The translations under genes were made by a program, and so were the position numbers. The notes under the pieces were generated by a model that saw only the letters and a program-made list of their open reading frames with translations, ran no database searches and was not told the origin of the DNA. Of a stretch of DNA of 64,000 nucleotides, positions 24,782 through 32,596 are shown one piece after another (position 1 is the stretch's first letter; every line of letters begins with the position of its first letter). The stretch comes from DASZBX01 sp035943635 (GTDB lineage Bacteria; Actinomycetota; Actinomycetes; Streptomycetales; Catenulisporaceae), in the NCBI GenBank assembly GCA_035943635.1, contig DASZBX010000013.1, positions 1 to 64,000 on the forward strand. Reading direction: 5' to 3'.

Positions 24782-26407
24782 TCACGGTAGGGGCAGCGGC
24801 AGCGGTCGCCTGCGCGGCGCGGCCGGCACCAGGGCGGCGCCCAGGGCCACCAGGTCCAGGTCGCTGTGTCGCGGGCCGACCAGTCCGAACCCGACCGGCG
24901 CGCCGTCCAGGTCGAGCAGCGGCGCCGAGAGGGCGGGCCGGCCGGTGATCGCGGCCAGGCAGGTCAGGGTCACGGTCGCCGCGCGTACGGCGTCGAGGTC
25001 GGCGTCCGGGATGGTCCGCGGCGGCGCGGGGGTCGGGGTTGCGGGCAGCAGGAGCACGGCGTCGGCCAGTGCCTCGTCGATCTCACAGCGCGCCTGGTCC
25101 AGCAGGGCTCGGGCCTCGGCCTCCTGGCGTGCGGTGATGGTCAGGGCCCAGGCGAAGCGGGACGCCACATCCCCACCGAGGGCCCCGGGGTGGGCGGCGA
25201 TCCACGCGCCGTGCTCGCGCCACGCCTCGGCCGCCTGGACCGTGCGGAACGCCTGGACCGCGGAGGCCGGGTCCGGCAGCCGGACCCGGTCCACCGCGGG
25301 CAGCACCCCGGCGGCGGTCCAGGAGCCCACGGCCGCGTCGAACGCGGCGCGCACCCCCGGATGGACGAGGTCGAGCAGGGCCTGGCACACCGCGAACCGT
25401 CCCCCGGCCGGCCGGGTGGCGGCGTCCGGGTCGAGCGAGACCTCGGCGGCTGTGCGCAGCAGCCCGGGCGCGCGGGTCAGCCAGCCGACCGTGTCGAAGC
25501 TGGGCGCGAGGGCGAGCAGTCCGTCCCGGCTGACCGCGCCGTGCGTCGTGCGCAGGCCCCAGAGTCCCTGGTAGGACGCGGGGACGCGGACGGATCCGGC
25601 CGTGTCGGTGCCCAGGCCGATGCTCGCCTGCCCGGTCGCGACGGCCGCCGCGGGCCCGCTGGAGGATCCGCCGGGCAGGTTCCGGGGCGCGCGGGGGTTG
25701 GGCGGGGTGCCGTAGTGCGCGTTCGTTCCGGCGAGGGAGTAGGCGAATTCGTCGGTGCGGGCGATGCCGCGGATCTGTGCTCCGGCCTGGATCAGTACCC
25801 GCACGGCCGGGGCGTGGTCCGGGGCGGCCGGGGCGTCGGCCAGGTAGGTCGGGTTGCCTGCGCCGACGGAGAATCCGGCCACCGAGAACAGGTCCTTGAC
25901 CGCCACGCTCTCACCGGCGAGCATCCCTGCGCAGCCGCCGCCGGAACCATCAGCGCCATCACCGCCCGCCGGGACCAGCGGGTATCCGACGACGCGCCAG
26001 ATCCGCTGGTCGGCGGCGGGCTGCGCCTGGGCGACCTGGGCGACGGCGATCCGCCACCGCCCGTCGGCGCACCGCTCCCAGACCTGGGTGACCAGGCCCG
26101 ACCCGCCGCTCGCGACCTGGTTGACCGAGACCACGGCCGCATGGTCCGGGCCGAGCGGGCGCACGTGCAGCTCGCGCACCTTGCGGGCCGGGGCGCCGCC
26201 ACGGCCGCTGCGGAAGGCGCTGATCTGCTCGCTGCCGACCAGCACGCCCGAGGCGTCGCCGCGCAGCGCGTGCGGGCCGGCGGTGAAGGCGTCGTCCAGA
26301 GCGGCGAGGTCGTCGCGTTCCAGGGCCAGCTCGTACGCCCAGAACGCGGCCAGCAGGCCGTCCGGCACCTCGCCCGTCACCGTGGTCGGGGCGGACTGCG
26401 GGTCCAT
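24782..26407 (-). CDS. AtzH-like domain fused to an amidase-signature hydrolase
   Basis: A 541-residue fusion. Residues 1-130 form an AtzH/DUF3225 (SnoaL-like) domain: WAYELALERDDLAALDDAFT, FRSGRGGAPARKVREL and TQVWERCADGRWRIAVAQVA. Residues about 165-530 are an amidase-signature enzyme with SVAVKDLFSVAGF (catalytic Lys), PGGSSSGPAAAVATGQASIGLGT (Ser-cisSer) and DTAGSVRVPASYQG (nucleophile Ser region). AtzH and AtzE act together on 1-carboxybiuret in cyanurate degradation; related pairs occur in ureide pathways. Here it probably hydrolyses a carbamoyl or oxamate-like ureide product. It is downstream of the acetamidase gene on the same strand, with a TGAAAC-N4-GTTTCA palindrome 120 bp upstream. 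Confidence 0.88.
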   Translation of the reverse strand: MDPQSAPTTVTGEVPDGLLAAFWAYELALERDDLAALDDAFTAGPHALRGDASGVLVGSEQISAFRSGRGGAPARKVRELHVRPLGPDHAAVVSVNQVASGGSGLVTQVWERCADGRWRIAVAQVAQAQPAADQRIWRVVGYPLVPAGGDGADGSGGGCAGMLAGESVAVKDLFSVAGFSVGAGNPTYLADAPAAPDHAPAVRVLIQAGAQIRGIARTDEFAYSLAGTNAHYGTPPNPRAPRNLPGGSSSGPAAAVATGQASIGLGTDTAGSVRVPASYQGLWGLRTTHGAVSRDGLLALAPSFDTVGWLTRAPGLLRTAAEVSLDPDAATRPAGGRFAVCQALLDLVHPGVRAAFDAAVGSWTAAGVLPAVDRVRLPDPASAVQAFRTVQAAEAWREHGAWIAAHPGALGGDVASRFAWALTITARQEAEARALLDQARCEIDEALADAVLLLPATPTPAPPRTIPDADLDAVRAATVTLTCLAAITGRPALSAPLLDLDGAPVGFGLVGPRHSDLDLVALGAALVPAAPRRRPLPLPLP

Positions 26408-26526
26408 GGGCCTCCTCGGGCTGAGCGGAACGGGCCGGTATCTCGGAGCGTAGGAGCGGGGTGTTTCCCGTCCGTGTCGGGCGCAGTCCGCCGCGTGAAA
26501 TATTTGTTCCAGTTCCGGCCGGTCGA

Positions 26527-26542
26527 TGAAACACCGGTTTCA
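26527..26542. promoter_or_regulatory. Palindrome TGAAAC-N4-GTTTCA upstream of the amidase gene
   Basis: TGAAAC-ACCG-GTTTCA is a perfect 16-bp palindrome. It is extended by GGCCGGTCGA on the left and TCGACCGGC on the right, with a one-base bulge. It lies between the acetamidase stop and the amidase start, so it may be an operator, a terminator hairpin, or both. The same core occurs at 27716-27731. Confidence 0.65.
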
Positions 26543-26571
26543 CTCGACCGGCGACCTGCTCGTCACCCTTT

Positions 26572-27669
26572 TCAGTGACGACTGAAGTCGGAGACCCTGA
26601 TCTTCGCGTGCACTCCGGTGACGATGTCGACGACCTGCGTGATGTCGAAGTCGGTGGCCGCGCTCAGATACGCCAGCGCATGGGCCGGTTCCATCCCGAA
26701 CCGGGCCCCGAGCAGGGCGACCGCCGAGCGCACGCACTTGCGCATCGCCTCGTCCAGGTCGCGGTCCAGGCCGGTCGGGATCAGGTAGTCGTGCGTGCGG
26801 GCCAGGGCCGAGGTCAGCTCGCCGAACTGCTCCAGCGCCTCGGCCCGGCTGAGCACCTCGAAGCGGACCGTCGCGCGCAGCGAGGCCTCCAGCGCGGTCA
26901 GGGCCACCTCGCCGTCCCCCTGCGCGAAGTGCGGGTCGCCCACGTACGCCAACCCGCCGGGCACCTGGACCGGCAGGTACAGCGTGCTTCCGGCGGTGAG
27001 CAGCTTGATGTCGAGGTTGCCGCCGTGCGGCCCGGGCGGCACGGAGTGGGCGCGCTCGTCCCCGGCCACGGCGACGCCCATGATCCCGAGGAAGGGCGCG
27101 ATCGGGAACCGCACCGACCGCGGCCCGCCGGAACCGAGCGCCATCGCGGCGTACTGCGCGTGCTGCCAGTCCTCGTCCTCGTCCGGGTCGAGCGCGGCGA
27201 AGATGCTGACCGTGCCTGGCTGCTGCGGGAACTCCCCGGGCAGCGCGCCGCGGCCGTGCCGGTTGGAGATGACGCCGTAGGGCACTCGCGGCAGCGTTTC
27301 CAGCACGGTGATCGCGAGCAGGTCGCCGGGCTCGGCGCCGCGGACGCGGATCGGGCCGGTCACCACGTGCGGCCCGTCGACGGAGCCGTCCCGCAATCCC
27401 TCGGTCCGCGCGAGCGCGACGGCGTCGTCTAGAACCTGGTCGGCGTCGACCTCATGCCCGGCGAAGAACTTCAGCGGGTCGCTGCCCTGGTCCTCGAGTA
27501 TGCCCTCGTGGCTGATCGTGTCCACGGTCACGGTGTCGCCCGGGTCCACGGTCAGCACGGATGTGTCCCGCGCGCAGGGCAGCCGGCCCCACAGCACGGT
27601 CTCGGCCGTGGCCCGCAGGTAGTGCCGGCCGGATATCGGGCCCTGACCTGGTTGGAGTATCCCGCTCAT
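26572..27669 (-). CDS. Acetamidase/formamidase-family hydrolase
   Basis: The 365-residue protein matches the FmdA/AmdA acetamidase-formamidase family. Features are WGRLPCARDTSVLTVDPGDTVTVDTISHEG, the Asp-rich GHEVDADQVLDDAVALAR, GPIRVRGAEPGDLLAITVLE, NLDIKLLTAGSTLYLPVQVPGG with YVGDPHFAQGDGEV, and the C-terminal YLSAATDFDITQVVDIVTGVHAKI. These enzymes release ammonia from small amides. Next to ureide genes, a substrate such as formamide or oxamate is plausible but not shown. ATG 27669 is used since the family begins here. There is no strong ribosome site. The palindrome at 27716-27731 lies 47-62 bp upstream of the start, in promoter position. Confidence 0.88.
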   Translation of the reverse strand: MSGILQPGQGPISGRHYLRATAETVLWGRLPCARDTSVLTVDPGDTVTVDTISHEGILEDQGSDPLKFFAGHEVDADQVLDDAVALARTEGLRDGSVDGPHVVTGPIRVRGAEPGDLLAITVLETLPRVPYGVISNRHGRGALPGEFPQQPGTVSIFAALDPDEDEDWQHAQYAAMALGSGGPRSVRFPIAPFLGIMGVAVAGDERAHSVPPGPHGGNLDIKLLTAGSTLYLPVQVPGGLAYVGDPHFAQGDGEVALTALEASLRATVRFEVLSRAEALEQFGELTSALARTHDYLIPTGLDRDLDEAMRKCVRSAVALLGARFGMEPAHALAYLSAATDFDITQVVDIVTGVHAKIRVSDFSRH

Positions 27670-27715
27670 AAGGGTGACGTTAAGCGGGCTCCGTTTCCGG
27701 CGGATCACGGCGGCT

Positions 27716-27731
27716 TGAAACCCGCGTTTCA
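27716..27731. promoter_or_regulatory. Palindrome TGAAAC-N4-GTTTCA upstream of the acetamidase gene
   Basis: TGAAAC-CCGC-GTTTCA is a second perfect copy of the palindrome at 26527-26542; only the four central bases differ. It lies in the divergent region between the acetamidase gene and the Rieske leader. A separate inverted repeat ATTTCGG/CCGAAAT follows at 27829-27850. Confidence 0.75.
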
Positions 27732-27926
27732 TGCTTCGCCGCAGCTGAGGCGACAGATACGTTTGGTCAGGGCCAAGCCGCACACGCTGCGCGTAAGCGG
27801 GGTTTCAGCGCTGTCCGGCCCAGTAGACATTTCGGCCCATCGCCCGAAATCGCTCCGAAACGTTCCCGTGGAATGCTGACGCGAGCAGGCACAGCGCCTG
27901 CATGCCGCCCGCGCGAAGGAGATGCC

Positions 27927-28031
27927 GTGTACGCCGCGCCCGCCGCCGCCGTCGACCTGCGGCATCACGCCCACCAGCGAATGTGGGTCCGTGGCCGGGT
28001 CGCCCACGGCTGGTTAGCCCTCTCCCGGTAG
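27927..28031 (+). CDS. Upstream ORF / putative leader peptide of the Rieske oxygenase gene
   Basis: This is a 34-codon ORF starting at GTG 27927, with AAGGAG six bases upstream. The peptide contains QRMW-V-RGRVAHGW followed by LALSR. It shares W-x-RGRVAHG with the uORF at 15925-16011, and the codons of RGRVAHG differ only at third positions. Codon 30 is TTA (28014-28016), which is rare in such GC-rich genomes and in streptomycetes needs the bldA tRNA. An ATG at 27979 could start a shorter 16-residue version. It ends 140 bp before the Rieske ATG; the leader between contains the perfect palindrome GCGACCGCGGTCGC. A regulatory role is inferred. Confidence 0.62.
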   Translation: MYAAPAAAVDLRHHAHQRMWVRGRVAHGWLALSR

Positions 28032-28171
28032 ACGCCGCGACCGCGTGCCGCGTCCAGCCGCGCGCTCTGCCGCATCCCGGTCCCCGCTCCAGCCGTCCCG
28101 CCCCTGCACCGGCCTGCCCGACTTCCGCGCCCCGCGACCGCGGTCGCGCCCCAGACTTCCCGAGGTGCCCC

Positions 28172-29251
28172 ATGACTGTTTCCCCGGACATCACCGTGCC
28201 GCGAGGCTGCACCTTCGATCCGGACGACTGGGCCATCCTGGCCCGGCACTGGTACCCGATCGCCCTGTCCCGCGAGGTCGGCGAGGACCCGGTGTCCGCC
28301 TGCCTGCTCGACGAGCCGCTGGTCGTCTACCGGGCCGGCGGCCAGGTGGTGATCGCCAACGACATCTGCCCGCACCGCGGCGTGCCGCTGAGCCTGGGCT
28401 CCGGCGACCGCGGCGGTGTGACCTGCGCGTATCACGGCCTGCACTTCGGCGCGGCCGGCGTGTGCGACCGGGTGCCCGCGCATCCGGAGGCGAAGATCCC
28501 GGCCCGGCTGCACCTGCGCACCTATCCGGCGGTCGAGCGCTACGGGCTGATCTGGACCTGCCTGCTGCCCGGCACCGAGACGCTGGACGCCTTCGACGGC
28601 TCCGGGCAGACCGAGACCGTCCCGCGGGTGGAGATCCCGGCCATGCCGCACTGGGACGACCCGGACTTCCAGCAGATCACCTGCCCGAGCTTCGACGTGG
28701 CCGCGTTCGCCGGACGCCAGCTCGAAGGGTTCCTGGACGTCGCGCACTTCGGCTTCGTGCACAGGGCCACCTTCGGCGACCCGCAGGACACGGCCGTCCC
28801 GGAGTACACGCCGGTGGCGAGCAAATACGGGTTCAGCGTCGACTACTGGAGCACGGTCGGCAACTACCCGCACGGCGGCAAGACCGGCGAGCCGGATTTC
28901 CTGTGGCTGCGCCGGTTCGACGCGCACCTGCCGTTCACCGCCACCCTCGTCGTGCACTTCCCCGGCGAAGGCCGGCTGTGCATCATGAACGCGGCCTCGC
29001 CGATGTCCGCGCGCAAGACCCGGGTGTTCGTGCCCATCGGGCGCAACTTCGACACCGACCAGCCGGTGCAGGACGTCTACGACTTCAACCTGCGGATCTT
29101 CGAGGAGGACCGGGCGATCGTGGAGGTCCAGAAGCCGGAGAACCTGCCGCTGGACCCCAGGATCGAGGTCAACATCCCGGCCGACCGCAGCTCCGTGGCC
29201 TACCGCCGCGGCCTGCGCGACCTGGGTTTGAGCCACTTCTTCACCGCGTGA
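28172..29251 (+). CDS. Rieske non-haem iron oxygenase, alpha subunit
   Basis: A 359-residue oxygenase. The Rieske [2Fe-2S] ligands are in CPHRGVPLSLGSG and CAYHGLHF (C-x-H-x16-C-x2-H), about residues 68-90. The mononuclear iron motif is LDVAHFGFVH. It resembles vanillate O-demethylase-type and HpxD-type oxygenases. In Klebsiella, HpxD with a reductase HpxE oxidises hypoxanthine to xanthine. This purine cluster encodes no xanthine dehydrogenase, so a purine or ureide substrate is a reasonable inference. No reductase gene is adjacent. ATG 28172 is chosen because conserved sequence begins there. A uORF with a TTA codon precedes it, and a hairpin separates it from the convergent racemase gene. 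Confidence 0.88.
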   Translation: MTVSPDITVPRGCTFDPDDWAILARHWYPIALSREVGEDPVSACLLDEPLVVYRAGGQVVIANDICPHRGVPLSLGSGDRGGVTCAYHGLHFGAAGVCDRVPAHPEAKIPARLHLRTYPAVERYGLIWTCLLPGTETLDAFDGSGQTETVPRVEIPAMPHWDDPDFQQITCPSFDVAAFAGRQLEGFLDVAHFGFVHRATFGDPQDTAVPEYTPVASKYGFSVDYWSTVGNYPHGGKTGEPDFLWLRRFDAHLPFTATLVVHFPGEGRLCIMNAASPMSARKTRVFVPIGRNFDTDQPVQDVYDFNLRIFEEDRAIVEVQKPENLPLDPRIEVNIPADRSSVAYRRGLRDLGLSHFFTA

Positions 29252-29260
29252 CGCCGGGCC

Positions 29261-29292
29261 GGGCCGGCGGCCGCCGAAGCGACCGCCGGCCC
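29261..29292. terminator. Bidirectional hairpin terminator
   Basis: GGGCCGGCGG (29261-29270) pairs perfectly with CCGCCGGCCC (29283-29292) around a 12-base loop. It sits between the Rieske stop and the convergent racemase stop. Confidence 0.72.
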
Positions 29293-29299
29293 TCGTCCC

Positions 29300-30034
29300 T
29301 CACGCCCGCCCGACCAGGCTGAACCCGGCCAGCGCGCCCGAGTAGGCCTTGTCCAGCGGCCGGGCGTACTCGCCGACCCGGCTGGTGGTCAGGCCGATCC
29401 GGACCAGGCCCTCCACCACGCTGACCGCCGCCGCCACGCCGTCGACCACCGGCGCGCCGAGCTCCCCGGCCAGGTCGGCGCAGAACGCCGCCATCCCGGC
29501 GCAGCCGAGCACGATCACCTCCGCGCCGTCCACCTCGAGCGCGGCGCGGCACTCCTCGGCGATCCGCTTGCGCGCCTGCGGATCGGTCTCCAGGTCGAGC
29601 ACCGGCACTTCGCACGCGCGCACGTTCCGGCAGTAGCCGCGCACGCCGTACCGGTCGACCAGTTCGTGCGCCCGGCCGACCGTGCGGGCCAGGGTCGTGA
29701 CCACGCTGAACGAACGGCCCAGGTAGGTAGCCGCCCGCATCGCCGCCTCGGCGATCCCGACCACCGGGCCGGGCGCGACCTCGCGGGCCGCGTCCAGACC
29801 GGGGTCGCCGAAGCAGGCGATCACGTAGCCGTCGGCCTGCTCGCCGCCGGTGATCTCGGCCAGCAGCCCGGGCACGCTCAGCGCCTCGTCGTAGTGGGAC
29901 TCGATCGAGGCCGGGCCCATCGGCGGGCTGACCGCGACCAGGCCGGTGCCCGGCCCGGCCGCGGCCCGGGCGCTGGCCTCGATCAGCCGAGTCATCGACT
30001 CGGTGGTGTTCGGGTTGACGACCTTGATGATCAC
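29300..30034 (-). CDS. hpxA: Allantoin racemase (Asp/Glu/hydantoin racemase family)
   Basis: This is a 244-residue racemase of the HpxA/HyuA group. It opens IIKVVNPNTTESMTRLI, has the first catalytic-type Cys in YVIACFGDPG (about residue 79) and the second in VIVLGCAGMAAF (about residue 184). Such enzymes interconvert R- and S-allantoin so allantoinase can use both. It starts with GTG at 30034, 10 bp after the stop of the co-directional NCS1 permease gene, so import and racemisation are co-transcribed. Hydantoin racemase is the main alternative; the neighbouring uricase and allantoinase genes favour allantoin. Confidence 0.88.
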   Translation of the reverse strand: MIIKVVNPNTTESMTRLIEASARAAAGPGTGLVAVSPPMGPASIESHYDEALSVPGLLAEITGGEQADGYVIACFGDPGLDAAREVAPGPVVGIAEAAMRAATYLGRSFSVVTTLARTVGRAHELVDRYGVRGYCRNVRACEVPVLDLETDPQARKRIAEECRAALEVDGAEVIVLGCAGMAAFCADLAGELGAPVVDGVAAAVSVVEGLVRIGLTTSRVGEYARPLDKAYSGALAGFSLVGRA

Positions 30035-30044
30035 TCGCCGGGCT

Positions 30045-31670
30045 CTATGCTTCCGCGGCCGGGACGGCCGGCCCGGACCTCGCCGCGGCGGCCGCAGCCC
30101 TGCGGTCGGCCGATCCGGCCACGTTGGCCCGCAGCGCGAACACGTAGTAGAACGCGAACCCGAGCCCGCAGCCGACGAACCAGCCGTACTGCGGCAGCCA
30201 GGTCACCACGTTCGCCAGTTTCGGCACGATCACCGAGGCCAGCGAGAGGATGCCGGAGCTGGCCACCGCCATCACCGCGGCCGGGTTGTAGCCGCGCTTG
30301 TAGAAGTAGGCGCCGGTCGGGCTGAGGGTGAACAGGTCGTCGACGACGATCTCCTGCTTGCGGATCAGGTAGAAGTCGGCGATCAGGATGCCGAACAGCG
30401 GGCCGATCAGCGCGCCGAGCAGGCCGAGGGTCCAGAAGATGGCGTTGGAGTTGTCGTACCAGTTCCACGGGGTCAGGAGCAGCGAGCCGACGGCCGCGAT
30501 CATGCCGCCCATCCGCCAGCTGATCTTCTGCGGGCTCACGTGCGAGAAGTCGAAGGCCGGGGAGATGAAGTTGGCCACGATGTTGATGCCCACGGTCGCG
30601 ATCACGAAGGTCACGCCGCCGAGCAGGATCGCGAAGGTGCTGTCGATCTTCTGCACGGTCTGGATCGGGTCGGTGATCAGCTGCCCGTACACCGGCACCG
30701 TCGCGGCGGCGGTCAGCACGGTCAGCAGCGAGAACATGATGAAGTTGATCGGCAGGCCGAGGAAGTTGCCCTTCTTGACCGAGGAGTACTTCTTCGCGTA
30801 CCGGGAGAAGTCGCCGAAGTTGAGCATCGGCCCGGAGAAGTAGGCGACCACCGCGGCCGTCGCACCGCACAGCGTCCAGACGAGGGTCCAGCCGGTCAGG
30901 TGCTTGTTGGACAGGTTCAGGTTGATGTGGAAGTGCGCCTTGGACAGCATGTAGAGGCACAGCACGAGCATCACGACGTAGACCGCGGGACCGGCCAGGT
31001 CGATGAACTTGCGGATGGTGTCCATGCCGCGCCAGAACAGGGCCGCCTGCAGGACCCACAGGATCGCGTAGCTGAGGTAGCCGAGGTAGGACAGGCCGAG
31101 CAGGCCGTGCTGGTGCACGTCCGCGTAGGGCGCGAGACCGGGCCAGAGTTTGAGGAACACGATGTTGAGCGATTCGGCCGCGAGGAACGTCTGCACGCCG
31201 TACCAGGCCACGGCGATCAGTCCACGGATGATCGCGGGAATGTTGGCGCCCAGCACGCCGAACGACGCCCGGCTGGTGACCGGGTACGGCACGCCGGCCT
31301 GCTGGCTGGGCTTGGCCACCAGGTTGCAGAAGAACTGCACGATCACGATCCCGGCGATCAGGCAGATGAACACCTGCCAGCTGGTCAGGCCCAGCGCGAA
31401 CAGGCTGCCGGCGGTGATGTACCCGCCGACGCTGTGCACGTCGGACATCCAGAACGCGAAGATGTTGTACGTGCCCCAGGGCTGTTCCTTCAGCGGCGCG
31501 AGGTCCTCGTTGGTCAGCCGCGGGTCGTAGTCCGGCTTGATCGCGCCCTGGCCCGGCGGATACCCGGCCGCCTCGACCAGATCGCCGTGCCCGGCCGGGG
31601 CGCTCGTCGGCGCGAGCACCGCGCCTGACACCTCACTCGCCATGTTCGTCATGCCTTGCGTATCTGTCAT
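30045..31670 (-). CDS. NCS1-family nucleobase/allantoin:cation symporter
   Basis: A 541-residue inner-membrane transporter with about 12 hydrophobic segments. NCS1 features include the N-terminal LTNEDLAPLKEQPWGTYNIFAFWMSDVHSVGGY-type region, then QAGVPYPVTSRASFGVLGANIPAIIR and AYFSGPMLNFGDFSRYA. PucI/Mhp1-like members import allantoin, hydantoins or nucleobases. ATG 31670 is used because GAGGAG lies seven bases upstream; the longer frame adds five residues. The gene leads an operon with the racemase. Its 126-bp upstream spacer holds a palindrome next to the GntR stop, giving a likely control point. Confidence 0.92.
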   Translation of the reverse strand: MTDTQGMTNMASEVSGAVLAPTSAPAGHGDLVEAAGYPPGQGAIKPDYDPRLTNEDLAPLKEQPWGTYNIFAFWMSDVHSVGGYITAGSLFALGLTSWQVFICLIAGIVIVQFFCNLVAKPSQQAGVPYPVTSRASFGVLGANIPAIIRGLIAVAWYGVQTFLAAESLNIVFLKLWPGLAPYADVHQHGLLGLSYLGYLSYAILWVLQAALFWRGMDTIRKFIDLAGPAVYVVMLVLCLYMLSKAHFHINLNLSNKHLTGWTLVWTLCGATAAVVAYFSGPMLNFGDFSRYAKKYSSVKKGNFLGLPINFIMFSLLTVLTAAATVPVYGQLITDPIQTVQKIDSTFAILLGGVTFVIATVGINIVANFISPAFDFSHVSPQKISWRMGGMIAAVGSLLLTPWNWYDNSNAIFWTLGLLGALIGPLFGILIADFYLIRKQEIVVDDLFTLSPTGAYFYKRGYNPAAVMAVASSGILSLASVIVPKLANVVTWLPQYGWFVGCGLGFAFYYVFALRANVAGSADRRAAAAAARSGPAVPAAEA

Positions 31671-31775
31671 GTCCGCACTCCTCACAGAGGCTCGCTCGTG
31701 AAGCGGGACGTTGCCGGCCCACTCGTTCTGACCTCGAAGGTAGGAACATGACGTTGCGTGGCGATGACGGCACGG

Positions 31776-31793
31776 ATATATCCGCCGATATAT
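31776..31793. promoter_or_regulatory. Palindromic operator ATATATC-N4-GATATAT
   Basis: ATATATC-CGCC-GATATAT is a perfect 18-bp inverted repeat. It is strikingly AT-rich for this genome and lies 106 bp upstream of the permease start and just after the GntR stop. It is the most likely binding site for the adjacent GntR-family protein. Confidence 0.68.
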
Positions 31794-31796
31794 TCG

Positions 31797-32498
31797 TCAG
31801 GCCCGCAGCGCAGTGGTCGGCAGCGCCGCAACGACCTCCTGCAGTCGCCGATAGTGCTGCGAGGACGCCGAGAGCAGCGATGACGCGTCCCGGGCGTGGA
31901 AGGCCGAGACCATCAACTGGTGGTCCTCGTGCAGGCAGAGGGTCATGTCGCGAGAGACGTGCGACATCGGCTGCTGCGGTTCGGTGAGGTTCCACGCCGA
32001 CTCGAACATGCCCAGCAGCCGCTTCATCCGGCACGGGCCGGTCAGGGCGAGGTGGAAGCGCCGACTCTCCCGGTGGTGCCCGCGCGCATCGTGGTCGTCG
32101 ATCGCCTGGGTCAGCGCCTCGTACGCCGCGACCACCTGCGCGTCGTCGGCGGCGGTGGCGGTGCGCACAGCGGCGCCGAGCGCGGCGTTCTCCAGCGCCT
32201 CGCGCACGAGGTAGAGCTCGGCCAGCTCGGTCCGGGTCAGCTGCGCGACCGTGTACCCGGCGCGCGGCTCGTGGTCGACCAGGCCCTCGCCGATCAGGGT
32301 CTTGAGGGCCTCCCGGACCGGGATCCGGCTGACGGTGAAGCGTTGCGCGACGTCGTCGACGATGATCGGCGCCCCGGGCGGCGCGTGCCCGGCCAGGATG
32401 ATGGAACGCAGCTCGTCCAGGATCACCTCGTGCACGGTGCCCGGGTGATCGATCGCGAGCTGCCACACCCACGCGGCGACGGGCCTATGTCTGCTCAT
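31797..32498 (-). CDS. GntR-family (FCD) transcriptional regulator
   Basis: A 233-residue regulator with an N-terminal GntR winged helix (TVHEVILDELRSIILAGHAPPGAPIIVDDVAQRFTVSRIPVREALKTLIGEGLVDHEPRAGYTVAQ) and a C-terminal all-helical FCD domain with metal/ligand positions in HDARGHHRESRRFHLAL and HEDHQLMVSAFHARD. FCD regulators sense small carboxylates. It precedes the permease-racemase operon on the same strand, separated by a spacer with an AT-rich palindrome, and probably regulates that operon. The start has no clear ribosome site. Confidence 0.9.
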   Translation of the reverse strand: MSRHRPVAAWVWQLAIDHPGTVHEVILDELRSIILAGHAPPGAPIIVDDVAQRFTVSRIPVREALKTLIGEGLVDHEPRAGYTVAQLTRTELAELYLVREALENAALGAAVRTATAADDAQVVAAYEALTQAIDDHDARGHHRESRRFHLALTGPCRMKRLLGMFESAWNLTEPQQPMSHVSRDMTLCLHEDHQLMVSAFHARDASSLLSASSQHYRRLQEVVAALPTTALRA

Positions 32499-32596
32499 CG
32501 ACCGGAAGCTAGCGCAGCTTTGTTTCCACCCGGAGACGCGCGCATGGCGAGGCGGGACACATCGCCTTCAGCCCGCGAACCGCCAGCCGCATGTGC

